Assembly (NCBI GenBank): GCA_021927905.1
Contig: BLLK01000062.1
Coordinates: 1,550,001 to 1,614,000 of the forward strand
Reading direction: 5' to 3'
DNA length: 64,000 nucleotides
Origin: Chaetoceros tenuissimus
Taxonomy: Eukaryota; Bacillariophyta; Thalassiosirophyceae; Chaetocerotales; Chaetocerotaceae
The notes below the pieces were generated by a model. The model was not told the DNA's origin. It saw nothing but the letters and a program-made list of their open reading frames with translations, and ran no database searches. Position 1 is the stretch's first letter; every line of letters begins with the position of its first letter. The position numbers and the translations under genes are program-made. Shown here in pieces: positions 62,668 to 64,000 of the stretch.

Positions 62668-62988
62668 ATGGCATCCAAGAACCCTATCTATGCATTAATG
62701 TGGCTCGTACTCCTCGTCTTTTTGGCGTGGCCTCTAGCTGGTTTTCTCACAGTGGTAAGTACTTTCCTACTCGAGCATGAATACTAAATGCTGTCATTTC
62801 AATATGTGAACACAAACCCTTTTAACACTCGCCTTGTCAAATTATAGATCTGGGTTGTTCTCCAGCCATTTGAGCCTCTCTTTGGATTCATCAAAGACAT
62901 CAACTCAACTATCGAGAAATATATTACTTGGCCTCGTGAATGCGGAAAGGCAATCTGGAATTGTTCGAATAGATGTCCTCAGCCTTAA
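62668..62988 (+). CDS. Small membrane protein of 75 residues, 2 exons
   Basis: Exons 62668-62754 and 62848-62988 (intron 93 nt with GTAAGT donor and TATAG acceptor, phase 0). The leader AAG-ATGG is a good start. The N-terminus is short (MASKNPIYALM), followed by a strongly hydrophobic stretch (WLVLLVFLAWPLAGFLTV) that continues across the splice junction as IWVVLQPFEPLFGFIKDIN, so one long or two short membrane helices. The C-terminal part is ITWPRECGKAIWNCSNRC and QP, with three Cys that could be lipidated or form a metal site. Such short Trp/Pro/Cys proteins occur in several eukaryotes, but I cannot name a family. Neither exon alone passes a usual ORF cut-off in the right frame. Confidence 0.68.
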
Positions 62989-63170
62989 GGTTGCTTTGAG
63001 CCGATCGGTACCAATTTTCCAATAAATCACCAAAGAGAGGTCAGTAGTAGGCGACATACCATGTCTGTAAGCCAACAAATATCATAGATGAGAAAATGCG
63101 ACGGAGAAGAAAGTCTTATTGAAATTTAAGTCGTAGATTGTTTAAAATAATCCTTGTCAAAGTAACTTCT

Positions 63171-64000
63171 CTAGAATCCAAGTCCAGCAAATGGATCATT
63201 TGCATCCTTTTTCACACTATTAGTCGGTTGGGTATTGGAAACCATGGTTCTATTTCCTTGCATTGAATTTCCACCGGTCATATTTCCCATCATCATACCA
63301 TTGTTCATCATGTTGAAATTATTTTGCATCTGATTTTGCTGTGATTGATGAATGGCCATATTGTTCATTTGCTGCTGCATCATCATCATTTGCTGTTGAG
63401 AATTCATCATTCCTTGGTTTGGCATCATCATATTGTTATTCCCTCCAAAATTTGCCATGTTCATGTTATTCATCATGTTCATGTTTGTATTATTCATCAT
63501 GTTCATATTTGCATTGTTCATGTTGTTCATACCCATGTTGTTCATCATAGGAGCTTGCCCCATGCTGCTAATCATGCTTGAAGTACCTTGATTGTTTCCC
63601 ATGACTGGTTTCTTTGTTGTAGTTGATGCAGTGGTTGAAGTAGATGGTTGGGTCATTGATAACAAATCGTTTGATTGTGTAGTTGCAGTTGCAGATGTGT
63701 CTGCTGAAGTGTTGTCGAATGGATCAAATGTATTGGTTGCTACTGGTGCAGGTGCTGGAGCCTGTGAAAAATCTCCAAATGCATCAAATGTGGGTGATGA
63801 AACTGAGATACTAGATTGATTAGATGTTGATGGAGCTGCGCTTTCAAATGCACCAAAGTCAGCAAAGTCGTTAGACGCGTTACCGGTGGATACTGATGAT
63901 TGATTGGCTGGTTGTGTGCTAGGACCTGGTGTTGGTGCACTATCAAATGCTCCAAAATCTAACAAATCCACTGCTGGAGCGGGCGCGGGTGCTTTTGGCT
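63171..64000 (-). CDS. 3' part of an endocytic-adaptor-like gene (epsin/ENTH-ANTH type tail), Met/Asn-rich
   Basis: The frame is open to the window edge; only the C-terminal 276 residues are visible. They are disordered and carry short clathrin/AP-2 appendage motifs: VDLLDFGAF, FADFGAFES, FDAFGDF, FDPFDN, DLLSMTQ and the final NDPFAGLGF. Repeated D-(P/A)-F and F-x-D-F type motifs plus a terminal DPFAGL are typical of tails of epsin-like or ArfGAP adaptors in vesicle budding at the plasma membrane or trans-Golgi. The middle (about 140-230) is an extreme Met/Asn/Gln region (NMNMMNN units). The folded N-terminal domain lies outside the window, so the exact family is not established. Confidence 0.65.
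   Translation of the reverse strand, partial: PKAPAPAPAVDLLDFGAFDSAPTPGPSTQPANQSSVSTGNASNDFADFGAFESAAPSTSNQSSISVSSPTFDAFGDFSQAPAPAPVATNTFDPFDNTSADTSATATTQSNDLLSMTQPSTSTTASTTTKKPVMGNNQGTSSMISSMGQAPMMNNMGMNNMNNANMNMMNNTNMNMMNNMNMANFGGNNNMMMPNQGMMNSQQQMMMMQQQMNNMAIHQSQQNQMQNNFNMMNNGMMMGNMTGGNSMQGNRTMVSNTQPTNSVKKDANDPFAGLGF

Noticed and set aside
1-64000. tRNA, rRNA, CRISPR arrays, intact transposons
   Set aside because: I saw no tRNA-like B box with matching arms, no rRNA, no spaced identical repeats and no transposase, reverse transcriptase or terminal repeats. A tRNAscan-SE and repeat search would be decisive.

Overview
The window is a stretch of a nuclear chromosome from a eukaryotic microalga, most likely a diatom. 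Supporting evidence: a fucoxanthin/chlorophyll-type light-harvesting protein with a bipartite plastid presequence of the 'ASAF' kind, several other proteins with signal peptides that end just before an aromatic residue (plastid glycerol-3-phosphate acyltransferase, a methyltransferase, an aminodeoxychorismate synthase), AT-rich DNA, dense gene packing and short introns (mostly 60-110 nt, mostly GTAAGT-like donors). A compact centric diatom such as a Chaetoceros relative would fit, but the species is an inference.

Layout, left to right. 1-1568: end of an ABCB transporter that stops before its second nucleotide-binding domain. 1844-4369: fusion of an FGGY pentulose kinase with ribulose-phosphate 3-epimerase behind a signal peptide. 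4370-6003: large convergent gap with coding-like debris on the minus strand. 6004-8989: PICH/ERCC6L-like SNF2 ATPase, head to head with a WRAP53/TCAB1-like WD40 protein. 10734-14867: a 1311-residue JAMM/MPN deubiquitinase-like protein with a basic repeat array. 15342-20056: a Vma22-like factor, a plastid membrane protein, a THEM6-like thioesterase, a polytopic membrane protein and a 110-residue protein. 20363-24603: three tandem GT31 glycosyltransferases. 24900-28368: PWI splicing factor and NOC4. 28541-31288: small secreted protein and L-galactono-1,4-lactone dehydrogenase. 31411-34544: gamma-tubulin complex protein GCP2. 35035-38798: MYB-like factor and a membrane-anchored papain-family protease. 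40355-43527: PabA-PabB fusion. 43856-46493: light-harvesting protein and plastid GPAT. 46982-54100: a 2372-residue intronless protein in which a PHD finger appears split by a PDZ-like domain. 54158-58737: plastid methyltransferase and LETM1. 58845-62218: tandem MFS transporters. 62668-62988: 75-residue membrane protein. 63171-64000: 3' end of an endocytic-adaptor-like gene.

Genes often lie in divergent pairs with 140-490 bp shared upstream regions and in convergent pairs with short shared 3' regions. There is no operon logic. Functional themes are plastid metabolism (folate precursor, glycerolipid, light harvesting), mitochondrial functions (ascorbate, K+/H+ or Ca2+ exchange), nuclear and chromatin functions, and Golgi or secretory glycosylation. 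No tRNA, rRNA, CRISPR array or intact mobile element was recognised. All intron coordinates were deduced by hand from GT/AG signals, reading phase and family conservation.
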